Positions 7,682 through 16,384 of a stretch of 61,002 bases of DNA are shown here, piece by piece. The notes below the pieces were generated by a model. The model saw only the letters and a program-made list of their open reading frames with translations. It did no database searches and had not been told where the DNA came from. Source of the stretch: Caballeronia sordidicola (lineage in GTDB: Bacteria > Pseudomonadota > Gammaproteobacteria > Burkholderiales > Burkholderiaceae); NCBI RefSeq assembly GCF_002220365.1, contig NZ_MTHB01000288.1, positions 1 to 61,002 on the forward strand. The letters run 5' to 3'. Position 1 is the stretch's first letter, and every line of letters starts with the position of its first letter. The position numbers and the translations under genes are program-made.

Positions 7682-8482
7682 TTACTCCTCGTCCCGCCTT
7701 GCATCCTCTGCGGCGTCCGCTTCCTGTTCCTTGATCTTGTCCTTGCCGACGATCAGCCGCGCCGCAATGATGCCGACTTCGTAGAGAATGATCAGCGGTA
7801 CGGCCAGGATCAGTTGCGAGAACACGTCCGGCGGCGTCACCACGGCGGAAATCACGAACGCGCCCACAATCACATACGGCCGGATCTGCCGCAACTTCTT
7901 GATCGTCACGAACCCCATCCGCGCCAGGATTACCACGATGATCGGCACCTCGAAGGTCACGCCGAACGCGAGGAACATGGTGAGGACGAAGCTCAGGTAA
8001 TTATCAATATCCGTCGTCATTTGCGCGCCGAGCGGCGCGTTGTAATGCGCCATCACGCGGAAAATGGTGGGGAATACGACGAAGTACGCGAACGCCATGC
8101 CGCTCAGGAACAGGAAGTAGCTGCTCCCGACCAGCGGCACCACCAGCTTCTTTTCATGCTGATAAAGCCCCGGCGCGATAAACGCCCAGATCTGATACAG
8201 CACAATGGGCAGCGCTATAACAAGCGCGACCATCATGGTCACCTTCATTGGCACGAAGAACGAACCAGTGACGTCGGTGACAATCATCTTGCCGTCCTTC
8301 GGCAAGTTCTGCATCAGCGGACGCGCGAGCAGGCGGAAGATGTCCGGTGCCCAATAAACCAGCCCGATGAACACGACAATGACTGAAGCGCCTGCGCGGA
8401 TGATTCGGTCACGCAGTTCGACCAGGTGCGAGATAAACGTCTCTTCGACGGGCTCGTCTTTAATCTGTTGCGGGTCGCTCAC
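7682..8482 (-). CDS. tatC: Sec-independent protein translocase subunit TatC
   Basis: TatC is the twin-arginine signal receptor of the Tat system and spans the membrane six times. The 266-residue product begins with the conserved cytoplasmic segment EPVEETFISHLVELRDRI and contains the FEVPIIVVILARMG and FVISAVVTPPDVFSQLILAVPL segments typical of TatC. I place the start at a GTG (8482) giving SDPQQIKDE after the initiator, with AGAGGG 8 nt upstream. The frame stays open to a TTG at 8548 without a ribosome site. Last gene of tatA-tatB-tatC. Confidence 0.95.
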   Translation of the reverse strand: MSDPQQIKDEPVEETFISHLVELRDRIIRAGASVIVVFIGLVYWAPDIFRLLARPLMQNLPKDGKMIVTDVTGSFFVPMKVTMMVALVIALPIVLYQIWAFIAPGLYQHEKKLVVPLVGSSYFLFLSGMAFAYFVVFPTIFRVMAHYNAPLGAQMTTDIDNYLSFVLTMFLAFGVTFEVPIIVVILARMGFVTIKKLRQIRPYVIVGAFVISAVVTPPDVFSQLILAVPLIILYEVGIIAARLIVGKDKIKEQEADAAEDARRDEE

Positions 8483-8551
8483 GCCGGCCCTCTGCTGGGA
8501 TTCATCGATGGAAGGGAAGTTGGTGTTCGCGCAATGAAAGCGGCGCAAACA

Positions 8552-9100
8552 TCAGAAAAACCGCGTGGGACGACGCAGCGTCTCAGGAGTATGCCGCGCC
8601 ACGCGCGCCGCGCCTGATTGAACGCGCGTCCGGCGCAACGTGGTGCGCTTGTACCAGTTGGGAATGGCGGCCTGCTTGACGCGCCAGTTCTTGCGTTTCG
8701 CCGGCGCAGCGTTACTGCTGCTGAACGTGTTGTTCGGGCTTGAGCGCCAGGTGTCGTCGGAAACGTGAGTCAGATTCGGGTCGCCGCCGCCCGCCACGCT
8801 GTCCGACACGGACGTACCCTGGTTCCAGGCGTCGTTGAGTTCGTTTTCGTGCTGGCGAAGATTGTCGTGAATCTTGTTCTCGACATTCGATGCCGCCGTT
8901 TCGAATTCGGTCCGCATCTTCTTCAACTCATCGAGCTCCATCTCGCGCGAGACTTCAGCCTTGACGTCGTTGATATACCGCTGCGCGCGGCCGAACAGCG
9001 CCCCCGCAGTTCGTGCCACGCCGGGCAAGCGTTCCGGCCCGAGCACTACCAGCGCGACGACGCCGATCAGCGCCATTTTGGTCAGACCAAGGTCGAGCAT
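8552..9100 (-). CDS. tatB: Sec-independent protein translocase subunit TatB
   Basis: TatB forms the substrate receptor with TatC. The 182-residue product has the short N-terminal membrane helix followed by the glycine-proline hinge (LDLGLTKMALIGVVALVVLGPERLP), an amphipathic helix and a long charged tail predicted to be helical then disordered. The GPERLP hinge and the length set it apart from TatA. The arginine-rich last 50 residues are poorly conserved in the family. It lies between tatA and tatC. Confidence 0.95.
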   Translation of the reverse strand: MLDLGLTKMALIGVVALVVLGPERLPGVARTAGALFGRAQRYINDVKAEVSREMELDELKKMRTEFETAASNVENKIHDNLRQHENELNDAWNQGTSVSDSVAGGGDPNLTHVSDDTWRSSPNNTFSSSNAAPAKRKNWRVKQAAIPNWYKRTTLRRTRVQSGAARVARHTPETLRRPTRFF

Positions 9101-9179
9101 GGAATCAAAGATCCTGAGGGTGGCGAGTGGAGGTGGCCGGTGCCGGGCTTACCGTGCTTAAGCAATTCAATCAGCTTGA

Positions 9180-9410
9180 TTAGCGGTAGTCGCTCGAACG
9201 GGTCTTGTCCTTCGCTTCCACGTCGACCGTACCGTTGCGCGGCAATTCGCGCTGCTCGGCCGGCGTCGTTTCGCCTTCCTTCATGCCTTCCTTGAAGCCC
9301 TTTACCGCGCCACCCAGATCACCGCCGATGTTGCGCAGTTTCTTCGTGCCGAAAACCAATGCCACGATCAGCAAAACGATCAACCAATGCCAAATGCTCA
9401 ACGAACCCAT
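9180..9410 (-). CDS. tatA: Sec-independent protein translocase subunit TatA
   Basis: TatA oligomers form the variable-size pathway for folded Tat substrates. The 76-residue product shows the standard form: an N-terminal helix (SIWHWLIVLLIVALVFG), the FGTKKLRNIGGDLG hinge and amphipathic helix, then a short charged tail. First gene of the tat set, 192 bp after hinT, so the his-hinT-tat genes may be read together. Confidence 0.95.
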   Translation of the reverse strand: MGSLSIWHWLIVLLIVALVFGTKKLRNIGGDLGGAVKGFKEGMKEGETTPAEQRELPRNGTVDVEAKDKTRSSDYR

Positions 9411-9602
9411 GACTGAAAACTCTCCTTGGCTTCGCCGCGCATGTCGCTCGCGACGAAGAATGTGGACCTTGCGGCCCGAGTCGGAGCATCGACGCCCCGA
9501 TGATTAAACCAATATCTTGCGCGCCCAATATTGCGACGAAAAGACGCTTTCGTTTTCATTACATCTTAGTCACGCGATCAGCCGTATCCGTTAAACGATC
9601 CT

Positions 9603-9965
9603 TCAGCCCATCCGGCGCCACGGGCGTTCCCCGGCAAGGATATGGGCGTGAATGTGATACACCTCTTGACCGCCGCCCGGACCGGTATTGATGACCGTCC
9701 GGAAACCAGTCTCGCCGCCGGTGTACGCCACGCCTAGTTCGCCCGCAAGCCGTGCCGTCAGGCTCAGCATTCTACCAAGCAGCGGCGCATCGGCTTCGGT
9801 GCAGCTCGACAGCGTCTCAATATGTTTACGCGGGATCACCAGCACATGGACGGGCGCGGCCGGGTTTATGTCGTGAAAAGCAACAAATTCATCGTCCTCA
9901 TGGACTTTCTTGCTTGGAATTTCTCCTGCAGCGATCTTACAGAAAATGCAGTTCTCTTGGCTCAT
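9603..9965 (-). CDS. HIT (histidine triad) family purine nucleoside phosphoramidase, HinT-like
   Basis: HIT proteins hydrolyse adenosine phosphoramidates and related nucleotide conjugates. The 120-residue product begins CIFCKIAAGEIPS, the typical HinT start with a paired-cysteine motif, and carries the catalytic triad motif YHIHAHILAG near its C-terminus. Length and motif order fit the HinT branch rather than GalT or Fhit. Located between the his genes and tatA, as is common in Burkholderiaceae. Confidence 0.93.
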   Translation of the reverse strand: MSQENCIFCKIAAGEIPSKKVHEDDEFVAFHDINPAAPVHVLVIPRKHIETLSSCTEADAPLLGRMLSLTARLAGELGVAYTGGETGFRTVINTGPGGGQEVYHIHAHILAGERPWRRMG

Positions 9966-10019
9966 GTGTGTCGCGGGGTATCCCGATATGAATGCATGTT
10001 GAAAATCAGGCGTTCGGTC

Positions 10020-10412
10020 TCAAACCCAGGCACCCGGTTGCAATGGCTTGTTCTCGTACAAAAACAGCCATCCCTTTATAACGCGATAAAGCGTCCAGAT
10101 GCCGACCACGAACAAAATGGGGAACCCGATAAACACCCAGATCAACGCCACGCCGATCACATGACCGAGCAACGCCCACCAGAAGGTGCGGATCTGCCAT
10201 CGGAAATGCGCTTCGTAGGGCGTTCCGGCAACGTCATCGCGTTTCAGGTAGTTGATGATGACCGCGATCAACACAGTCAGTCCGCCGGTGAGCCAGTACG
10301 CGGCGTAAAGCGCGTACAGCACGTGGGTCAGCGTGCGCAAGCTTCGCAGGCGCTCGGATTCGGGCGAGTTTTGATAAACAGGCGGCGGATAAGGCTCGTA
10401 CGACTGATTCAT
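10020..10412 (-). CDS. Small membrane protein, DUF4870-like
   Basis: The 130-residue product has a proline/tyrosine-rich N-terminus (EPYPPPVYQNSPESERLRSL) and about three membrane segments (LYALYAAYWLTGGLTVLIAVIINYL; FWWALLGHVIGVALIWVFIGFPILFVVGIWTLYRVIKG). The pattern of helix, charged loop YLKRDDVAGTPYEAHFRWQIRTF and two further helices resembles DUF4870 proteins, whose role is unknown. The start follows a perfect AGGAGG. It sits between hisE and hinT, apparently a passenger of the his transcript. Confidence 0.8.
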   Translation of the reverse strand: MNQSYEPYPPPVYQNSPESERLRSLRTLTHVLYALYAAYWLTGGLTVLIAVIINYLKRDDVAGTPYEAHFRWQIRTFWWALLGHVIGVALIWVFIGFPILFVVGIWTLYRVIKGWLFLYENKPLQPGAWV

Positions 10413-10457
10413 TTCATCCTCCTCGGCGACCGGTCGAACGTGATCCAACCGTGCAGC

Positions 10458-10838
10458 TTAGCCGCCGTTTTCGTTCTGCTCGCGATCGCGGGATTTGCGT
10501 AACGCCTTTTCTTCGATCCCCGACATCCCTTCCCGTCGTTCCAGCTCGGCAATCACGTCTGCCGGACCGAGGTCGAAATGGGACAGCATCACGAGACAAT
10601 GGAACCACAAGTCGGCTACTTCACCGACAAGCGCCTTGGGTGCGCCGCCGTGTCGCGTGTCCTTGGCGGCCAGCACGACTTCGGTAGCTTCCTCGCCGAT
10701 CTTCTTGAGAACGGCGTCGTCACCTTTATGAAAGAGTCGGGAAACGTAGGATTGTTCCGGATCCCCTCCCTTGCGGCTGTCGATAATCGCCGCGAGGCGC
10801 AGCAACGTGTCTTGCGTGGAAAGCGTGGTTTGAGTCAT
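10458..10838 (-). CDS. hisE: Phosphoribosyl-ATP pyrophosphatase HisE
   Basis: HisE removes pyrophosphate from phosphoribosyl-ATP, the second step of histidine synthesis. The 126-residue product has the MazG-like all-alpha fold with metal-binding motifs KKIGEEATEVVLAAK and EVADLWFHCLVML. HisE is a separate gene here, not fused to HisI as in E. coli. Its ATG overlaps the hisI stop by one base (TAATG), so the two steps are probably translated in a coupled way. Confidence 0.96.
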   Translation of the reverse strand: MTQTTLSTQDTLLRLAAIIDSRKGGDPEQSYVSRLFHKGDDAVLKKIGEEATEVVLAAKDTRHGGAPKALVGEVADLWFHCLVMLSHFDLGPADVIAELERREGMSGIEEKALRKSRDREQNENGG

Positions 10839-11251
10839 TACTTATAGATATGTTCGGGGTCCATCAAGACCGGGTCGACCGCGACCCAGTCGCCCGTTTC
10901 CACCGATCCTTCGAATTTCTGGAAAAAGCACGAATGGCGGCCGGTGTGGCACGCGATGCCCGATACCTGCTCCACTTTGAGCAATACCACGTCTTCGTCG
11001 CAATCGAGCCGGACTTCGTGCACGTGTTGAACGTGTCCCGATTCCTCGCCCTTGAACCACAGGCGCTGGCGCGAACGCGAGTAATACACCGCGCGCTTCA
11101 ATTCGATGGTTTTCGCCAATGCTTCGCGGTTCATCCACGCGAACATCAGCACGTCGCCTGTTGTGGATTCCTGCGCGATCACCGGCACAAGGCCGTTCGC
11201 GTCCCACTTGACCTTCTCGAGCCAGTCCACTTGTTCAGTCTGTGCAGTCAC
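10838..11251 (-). CDS. hisI: Phosphoribosyl-AMP cyclohydrolase HisI
   Basis: HisI opens the purine ring of phosphoribosyl-AMP, the third step of the pathway, and needs zinc and magnesium. The 137-residue product shows MFAWMNREALAKTIE, YYSRSRQRLWFKGEESGHVQ, the metal-ligand region DCDEDVVLLKVEQ and the cysteine-containing CHTGRHSCFF. It starts at a GTG three bases after the hisF stop codon and overlaps hisE. Confidence 0.96.
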   Translation of the reverse strand: MTAQTEQVDWLEKVKWDANGLVPVIAQESTTGDVLMFAWMNREALAKTIELKRAVYYSRSRQRLWFKGEESGHVQHVHEVRLDCDEDVVLLKVEQVSGIACHTGRHSCFFQKFEGSVETGDWVAVDPVLMDPEHIYK

Positions 11252-11254
11252 CGC

Positions 11255-12028
11255 TTAAATCCTCACCGAGATGCCCTGATCGGCCATGAAGCGTTTTGCC
11301 TCGCCGACCGTGTGTTCGCCATAGTGGAAAATGCTGGCGGCCAGCACCGCATCGGCGTGACCTTCGGTGATGCCGTCGGCAAGATGCGCGAGTGAGCCCA
11401 CGCCGCCCGATGCAATGACCGGAATGGAAATGGCGTCGGACACCGCGCGCGTCAGCGCAAGATCGAAGCCGCTTTTCGTGCCGTCACGATCCATGCTGGT
11501 CAACAGGATTTCGCCCGCGCCAAATTCCGCCATCTTGCGCGCCCACTCGATCACGTCGAGTCCGGTGTTCTTGCGGCCGCCATGCGTGAATACTTCCCAG
11601 CGCGGGGTTTCGCCCGCGGCGCTGACGCGCTTCGCGTCGATGGCCACCACGATGCACTGCGAGCCATGTTTATCTGACGCATCGCGCACGAGTTGCGGAT
11701 TCGCCACCGCAGATGAATTCATGCTGATCTTGTCGGCGCCCGCGTTCAGCAACCGGCGCACGTCTTCGACCGCGCGCACGCCGCCGCCCACCGTCAACGG
11801 GATAAAGACCTGCGAAGCCACCTGTTCGATAATCGGCAGGATCAGGTCACGCTGGTCGGAGGTGGCGGTGATATCAAGGAACGTGAGTTCGTCGGCGCCC
11901 TGGTCGTCGTATCGGCGAGCAATTTCGACGGGATCGCCCGCGTCGCGCAATTCGAGGAAATTGACGCCCTTGACCACGCGGCCAGCGGTGACGTCGAGAC
12001 ACGGGATGATGCGTTTAGCGAGAGCCAT
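11255..12028 (-). CDS. hisF: Imidazole glycerol phosphate synthase cyclase subunit HisF
   Basis: HisF, with the glutaminase HisH, makes imidazole glycerol phosphate and AICAR. The 257-residue TIM barrel starts MALAKRIIPCLDVTAGRVVKG with the catalytic aspartate of the CLDV motif, a second aspartate in VVAIDAKRV, and phosphate-binding loops such as IPVIASGGVGSLAHL. It is separated from hisA by 253 bp holding a GC hairpin, so it may depend in part on read-through. Confidence 0.97.
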   Translation of the reverse strand: MALAKRIIPCLDVTAGRVVKGVNFLELRDAGDPVEIARRYDDQGADELTFLDITATSDQRDLILPIIEQVASQVFIPLTVGGGVRAVEDVRRLLNAGADKISMNSSAVANPQLVRDASDKHGSQCIVVAIDAKRVSAAGETPRWEVFTHGGRKNTGLDVIEWARKMAEFGAGEILLTSMDRDGTKSGFDLALTRAVSDAISIPVIASGGVGSLAHLADGITEGHADAVLAASIFHYGEHTVGEAKRFMADQGISVRI

Positions 12029-12123
12029 GTTGTTGCGAATGCCGTTGCGCTGCGAGTGAGTGCTTAGGATAAGCGAGGCGGTTTAATCAAAATTGACCGT
12101 CGCGGAAAGAAGCAAAACGGATC

Positions 12124-12155
12124 GCCGCCCCGCCTGAACGAACTTGCGGGGCGGC
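12124..12155 (-). terminator. GC-rich hairpin between hisA and hisF
   Basis: A perfect 10-bp inverted repeat (GCCGCCCCGC 12124-12133 / GCGGGGCGGC 12146-12155) with a 12-nt loop lies in the unusually long 253-bp hisA-hisF gap. On the minus strand it is followed by GATCCGTTTTGC, only a weak T run. It may attenuate or stabilise the his message rather than end it. Nothing else is recognisable in this gap. Confidence 0.45.
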
Positions 12156-12281
12156 CTCGATCAGGCTGAGCAGAAAGCCGTCCAGAAGCACATAAGGCGC
12201 TTAAATCACGCGTGCTGAAAAGGTCGCCGCGTCGCGTCAGGTAACCGACGACTGCGCGGCGCCCTCGCAACATGCGGCTAC

Positions 12282-13034
12282 TCAGGCGTCGTCGGCTTCG
12301 CGCAGCTTGTCGGCGCGCGCTTGCGCAGCGGCGAAATCCAGATCGCCCGAATAAATCGCGCGCCCGCAAATCACGCCGGAAATGCCTTCGTCTTCTACTT
12401 CGCACAGGGAGTCAATGTCGCCCAGATTCGACAATCCGCCGCTCGCGATCACCGGAATCTTGACGGCTTGCGCGAGGCGCACAGTGGCTTCGATGTTGAT
12501 GCCCTGCAACATGCCGTCGCGGCCGATATCCGTATAGATGATCGCCTCGCAGCCGTAATCTTCGAACTTGCGGCCAAGATCAATGACTTCGTGCCCCGTC
12601 AGCTTGCTCCAGCCGTCAGTGGCGACCTTGCCGTCTTTCGCATCCAGCCCGACGATGATATGCCCTGCAAACGCAGTACACGCATCCTGCAGGAAGCCCG
12701 GATTTTTCACCGCCGCCGTGCCGATGATCACGTACTCCAGACCGTCGTCGAGATAGCGTTCGATGGTGTTCAGGTCGCGAATCCCGCCGCCGAGCTGCAC
12801 CGGGATATCGTTACCGACTTCCTTGATGATCGCGCGAATGGCTTCTTCGTTTTTCGGCTTGCCGGCAAATGCGCCGTTGAGGTCGACGAGATGAAGCCGC
12901 CGTGCGCCCCGATCGACCCATAGCCGGGCCATTGCCGCCGGATCTTCGGAAAAAATGGTCGCCTGGTCCATATCGCCTTGTTTGAGGCGTACGCACTGAC
13001 CGTCTTTTAGATCGATGGCCGGAATGAGCAACAT
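12282..13034 (-). CDS. hisA: Phosphoribosylformimino-AICAR ribotide isomerase HisA
   Basis: HisA carries out the Amadori rearrangement at the fourth step. The 250-residue TIM barrel starts MLLIPAIDLKDGQCVRLKQG with the catalytic aspartate of the AIDL motif and has the second in YTDIGRDGMLQG, with phosphate loops QLGGGIRD and VIASGGLSNLGDI. The open frame runs 14 codons further upstream but family alignments begin at this ATG. Confidence 0.97.
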   Translation of the reverse strand: MLLIPAIDLKDGQCVRLKQGDMDQATIFSEDPAAMARLWVDRGARRLHLVDLNGAFAGKPKNEEAIRAIIKEVGNDIPVQLGGGIRDLNTIERYLDDGLEYVIIGTAAVKNPGFLQDACTAFAGHIIVGLDAKDGKVATDGWSKLTGHEVIDLGRKFEDYGCEAIIYTDIGRDGMLQGINIEATVRLAQAVKIPVIASGGLSNLGDIDSLCEVEDEGISGVICGRAIYSGDLDFAAAQARADKLREADDA

Positions 13035-13205
13035 AGAAATAGCGTTATCGGATGAGGGTTGATCGAACGGTTGCAAACTTGGGCACAGCGCCCGCTTTTG
13101 CCTACCGTCTCGCTAGTGTAGTACAAGTGATGCAAGGCTCGCGGCTGCAAACGGCATAAGCCAAAACGTCAAACCACCGCTAAAACGGCACCAAAAACGT
13201 GAACT

Positions 13206-13856
13206 TCACGGTTTCCAGTGTACGAAGTTTCGATACAGCCGCAAGCCCGCGTCCGCGCTCTTCTCGGGGTGAAACTGGGTCGCGAACAGATTGTCCCGGG
13301 CGATGGCCGAAGTAAACGGCGCGCCATACAGAGTTTCGCCGGACGTATGCGCCGGATTGTCCGGAACGCCGTAATAACTGTGCACAAAATAGAAAAACGA
13401 TTCGTCGGGCACGCCGTCCCACAGCGCGTGCCGCTGCGTCTGACGTACGCGGTTCCAGCCCATCTGCGGGACCTTGAAACGCGAGCCGTCATCTTGCAGT
13501 TGGCCTTCCAGATCGAAGCGCACGACCTTGCCGGGTATCAGGCCAAGGCCATTCGTACCCTTCGCGTCACCTTCCTGGCTCCAGTCGAACAGCATCTGCT
13601 CACCGACACACACGCCCAGCATAGGTTTGTCGCGAGCGGCTTCCATGACAGCCTCCTGCAAGCCCGACGCGCCAAGATGCGCCATGCAGTCGCGCATGGC
13701 GCCCTGTCCCGGCAGCACGACGCGCTCGGCTGCGCGGATTGCCTCGGGCTGCTCGACGATCGCCACGTCCGCTTCCGGCGCGGCCTTGCGCAGCGCCTGA
13801 TACACGGAGCGCAGGTTGCCCATGCCGTAATCCACGATTGCTATCGAAGTTTTCAT
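13206..13856 (-). CDS. hisH: Imidazole glycerol phosphate synthase glutaminase subunit HisH
   Basis: HisH splits glutamine and feeds ammonia to HisF. The 216-residue class-I glutamine amidotransferase has the oxyanion loop LPGQGAMRDCM, the nucleophile cysteine in LGVCVGEQMLF, and the partner histidine and glutamate in FATQFHPEKSADAG. The ATG at 13856 is preferred over a TTG four codons upstream. It follows marC, which separates it from hisB. Confidence 0.97.
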   Translation of the reverse strand: MKTSIAIVDYGMGNLRSVYQALRKAAPEADVAIVEQPEAIRAAERVVLPGQGAMRDCMAHLGASGLQEAVMEAARDKPMLGVCVGEQMLFDWSQEGDAKGTNGLGLIPGKVVRFDLEGQLQDDGSRFKVPQMGWNRVRQTQRHALWDGVPDESFFYFVHSYYGVPDNPAHTSGETLYGAPFTSAIARDNLFATQFHPEKSADAGLRLYRNFVHWKP

Positions 13857-13887
13857 CGAAGTATTCAATTCAGCACGTTCCAGAACG

Positions 13888-14508
13888 CTATTTCAAGGAG
13901 GGCAGCAACGCCTTCAATCCATTGACGATAAATTCCACCGCCAGCGCCGACAGCATCAAGCCCATCAGCCGCGTACCAATGTTAATGCCAGTACGTCCGA
14001 CCCAGCGCGCGATGGGTTCGGCGAGCATCAACGCGCCGAAACACAGCCCCGCCAGGACCCCGCCGATCACAACCAGCCCGAGACGGTCATACCAGTGCGC
14101 CACACTTGCAGAATAGACGATCACCGTGCTGATGGAGCCCGGTCCCGTCAGCAGCGGAATGGCGAGCGGCACGACCGCAATGCTGTTCTTCATCTCCGCT
14201 TCGTGGCGCTCTTCCGGCGTGGAGCGCGTGTTGCCGACCTGCGCGTTCAGCATGTTGATCGCCATCAACAACATGATGATGCCGCCGCCCACTTCAAGAG
14301 AGCCGACAGAAATCCCGAAGAACGCGATGATCTGCTGCCCGAGCAGCGCCGTCACGGCAATCACGCAGAAGACCGAAATGGACGCGATCCGGATCGTGCC
14401 GGCCTTTTCCGAGCTCGACATATCGGTCGTCAAGCTCAGGAAAAACGGGATCGCGCCGACCGGATTGATCAGCGCGAGCAACGAAATAAACGATTTGAGT
14501 AGATTCAT
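13888..14508 (-). CDS. MarC/YhgN family integral membrane protein
   Basis: The 206-residue protein has six predicted membrane segments and the family motifs LINPVGAIPFFLSLT near the N-terminus and PLAIPLLTGPGSISTVIVY in the middle. MarC proteins were once tied to multiple antibiotic resistance, but that link was not upheld and the substrate is unknown. It lies inside the his operon between hisB and hisH on the same strand with short gaps, so it is probably co-transcribed. Confidence 0.92.
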   Translation of the reverse strand: MNLLKSFISLLALINPVGAIPFFLSLTTDMSSSEKAGTIRIASISVFCVIAVTALLGQQIIAFFGISVGSLEVGGGIIMLLMAINMLNAQVGNTRSTPEERHEAEMKNSIAVVPLAIPLLTGPGSISTVIVYSASVAHWYDRLGLVVIGGVLAGLCFGALMLAEPIARWVGRTGINIGTRLMGLMLSALAVEFIVNGLKALLPSLK

Positions 14509-14613
14509 CGCAGGCCGGCATGGCTCGTATCGACGCGGACGGCCCGGACGCGCTCAGTCACGCTTGAGAACACGCCCTGCGTTTGCCGATTTTCCGCGTT
14601 ATTTAGGAGGCGC

Positions 14614-15201
14614 TTAAAGGCTGCCCTTGGTCGATGGAATCTGCCCTGCCGCGCGCTCGTCCAGCTCAACAGCCATGCGCAACGCGCGGCCGAATGCCTT
14701 GAAGACGGTTTCCACCTGATGATGCGCATTGATGCCGCGCAAATTGTCGATGTGCAGCGTCACGCCCGCGTGATTCACGAAACCGCGGAAGAATTCGATG
14801 GTGAGATCGACGTCGAACGTGCCAATACGTGCACGCGTGAACGGGACGTGGAACTCCAGCCCCGGCCGGCCCGAAAAATCGATCACCACGCGCGACAACG
14901 CTTCGTCGAGCGGCACGTAGGAATGGCCGTACCGGCGAATGCCCTTGCGCTCGCCGATCGCCTTTGCCACCGCCTGACCCAGCGTGATACCCGTGTCTTC
15001 CACCGTATGGTGGTCATCGATATGAAGGTCGCCATGCGCTTCGACTTCAAGGTCGAAAAGGCCGTGACGCGCGATCTGGTCGAGCATGTGGTCGAGAAAC
15101 GGCACACCGGTGGCGAGCTTTTGCTTGCCGGTGCCGTCCAGGTCGAGCTTCACACGGATCTGCGTTTCGCTGGTGTTGCGAACGACTTCCGCAATGCGCA
15201 T
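14614..15201 (-). CDS. hisB: Imidazoleglycerol-phosphate dehydratase HisB
   Basis: HisB dehydrates imidazole glycerol phosphate. The 195-residue product carries the two manganese-binding histidine motifs HGDLHIDDHHTVEDTGI and HAGVTLHIDNLRGINAHHQVE. It is the stand-alone dehydratase, without the phosphatase domain fused to it in E. coli. The ATG of MRIAEVVRNTSETQI is used; the 35 residues upstream in frame are not HisB-like. Confidence 0.97.
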   Translation of the reverse strand: MRIAEVVRNTSETQIRVKLDLDGTGKQKLATGVPFLDHMLDQIARHGLFDLEVEAHGDLHIDDHHTVEDTGITLGQAVAKAIGERKGIRRYGHSYVPLDEALSRVVIDFSGRPGLEFHVPFTRARIGTFDVDLTIEFFRGFVNHAGVTLHIDNLRGINAHHQVETVFKAFGRALRMAVELDERAAGQIPSTKGSL

Positions 15202-15230
15202 GGTGTTTCCTTTGAGACTTTTAAGAGATT

Positions 15231-16301
15231 TCAGTGCAGCGCGAGTTTCAGAGCGGCGATCATTTGCGCATTCTCTTCTGCCGATCCGACCGTCAAACGC
15301 ACGCAATTCGCCAATAACGGATGCATTTTACTCACGTTTTTGATTAAAACCCGCGATGTCAGCAGGGTTTCGAAGACGGCGGCGGCATCGGGAACACGAA
15401 CGAGCAGGAAGTTGCCGGCACTCGGGAAAACCGTCGCGCCGGGCAGCGCCTTGATTGCGTCTTCCAGACGCGTGCGCTCGGCACGGAGTTCGGCGGCCTG
15501 GGCATCGAGCACGTCGAGGTGATCGAGCATGAAATCCGCGGCCACCTGCGTCAGCACATTGACGTTGTACGGCGGGCGCACTTTATCGAATTCCGTGGTC
15601 CATGACGCCTTGCCCGCCAGATAACCCAGGCGAATACCCGCCAGACCGAGCTTCGACATCGTCCGCATCACGACTACGTTGTCGAAATCAGCGGCGCGCG
15701 ACAGCCAGCTTTGCTGGGCAAACGGTTGATACGCTTCATCGATCACAACCAGGCTGTTCGATGCCGCCGCGATCACGCATTCAATGTCCGCGTCATCGTA
15801 AAGCGTGCCGGTCGGATTGTTCGGATACGCGAGATACACCAGCGCCGGATTGTGTGTTTCGATCGCGGCGATCAGCGCATCGACATCGAGCGTGAAATCC
15901 GCGTTCAACGGCACGCCGATAAACTCGAGCCCCGCGAACTGCGCTGACATTGCGTACATCACGAAGCCGGGAACCGGCGCAACGACGGCGGCGCCGGGTT
16001 TCGCGCACGCCATCGACATCATGCTGATCAATTCATCCGAGCCGTTGCCGAGCAGCAATTCGCACGCGGCGGGCACCTGCATGACGCGTTTGATCTTCTC
16101 GATTAACGCGGTCGGACGGGGTTCCGGGTATCGGTTCAATGCGACGGCCGCCAGCCGCTCGCCTAATTCAGCAGCCAGCTTCTCCGGCAACCGATAAGGA
16201 TTTTCCATCGCGTCGAGCTTCACGAGGCCGGTTGAGTTCGGCACGGGATAACACGTCATTGCAAGGACGTCGGGGCGGAGGATGTCTTGTGGTCTTGTCA
16301 T
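15231..16301 (-). CDS. hisC: Histidinol-phosphate aminotransferase HisC
   Basis: HisC transfers an amino group from glutamate to imidazole acetol phosphate with pyridoxal phosphate. The 356-residue fold-type I aminotransferase shows LDAMENPYRLP, LGNGSDELISM, YLAYPNNPTGTLY, VIDEAYQPF, the PLP lysine in RTMSKLGLAGIRLGY and the C-terminal arginine in VRLTVGSAEEN. It lies 83 bp after hisD and 29 bp before hisB. Confidence 0.96.
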   Translation of the reverse strand: MTRPQDILRPDVLAMTCYPVPNSTGLVKLDAMENPYRLPEKLAAELGERLAAVALNRYPEPRPTALIEKIKRVMQVPAACELLLGNGSDELISMMSMACAKPGAAVVAPVPGFVMYAMSAQFAGLEFIGVPLNADFTLDVDALIAAIETHNPALVYLAYPNNPTGTLYDDADIECVIAAASNSLVVIDEAYQPFAQQSWLSRAADFDNVVVMRTMSKLGLAGIRLGYLAGKASWTTEFDKVRPPYNVNVLTQVAADFMLDHLDVLDAQAAELRAERTRLEDAIKALPGATVFPSAGNFLLVRVPDAAAVFETLLTSRVLIKNVSKMHPLLANCVRLTVGSAEENAQMIAALKLALH

Positions 16302-16384
16302 GGTATTGCCGGACGCCAAGCGCCGGACGTTGGGCGGCTCTAAGGCCGCCTCGGTGTTTAACTCGGATAGCGTCTTTTACTTTG

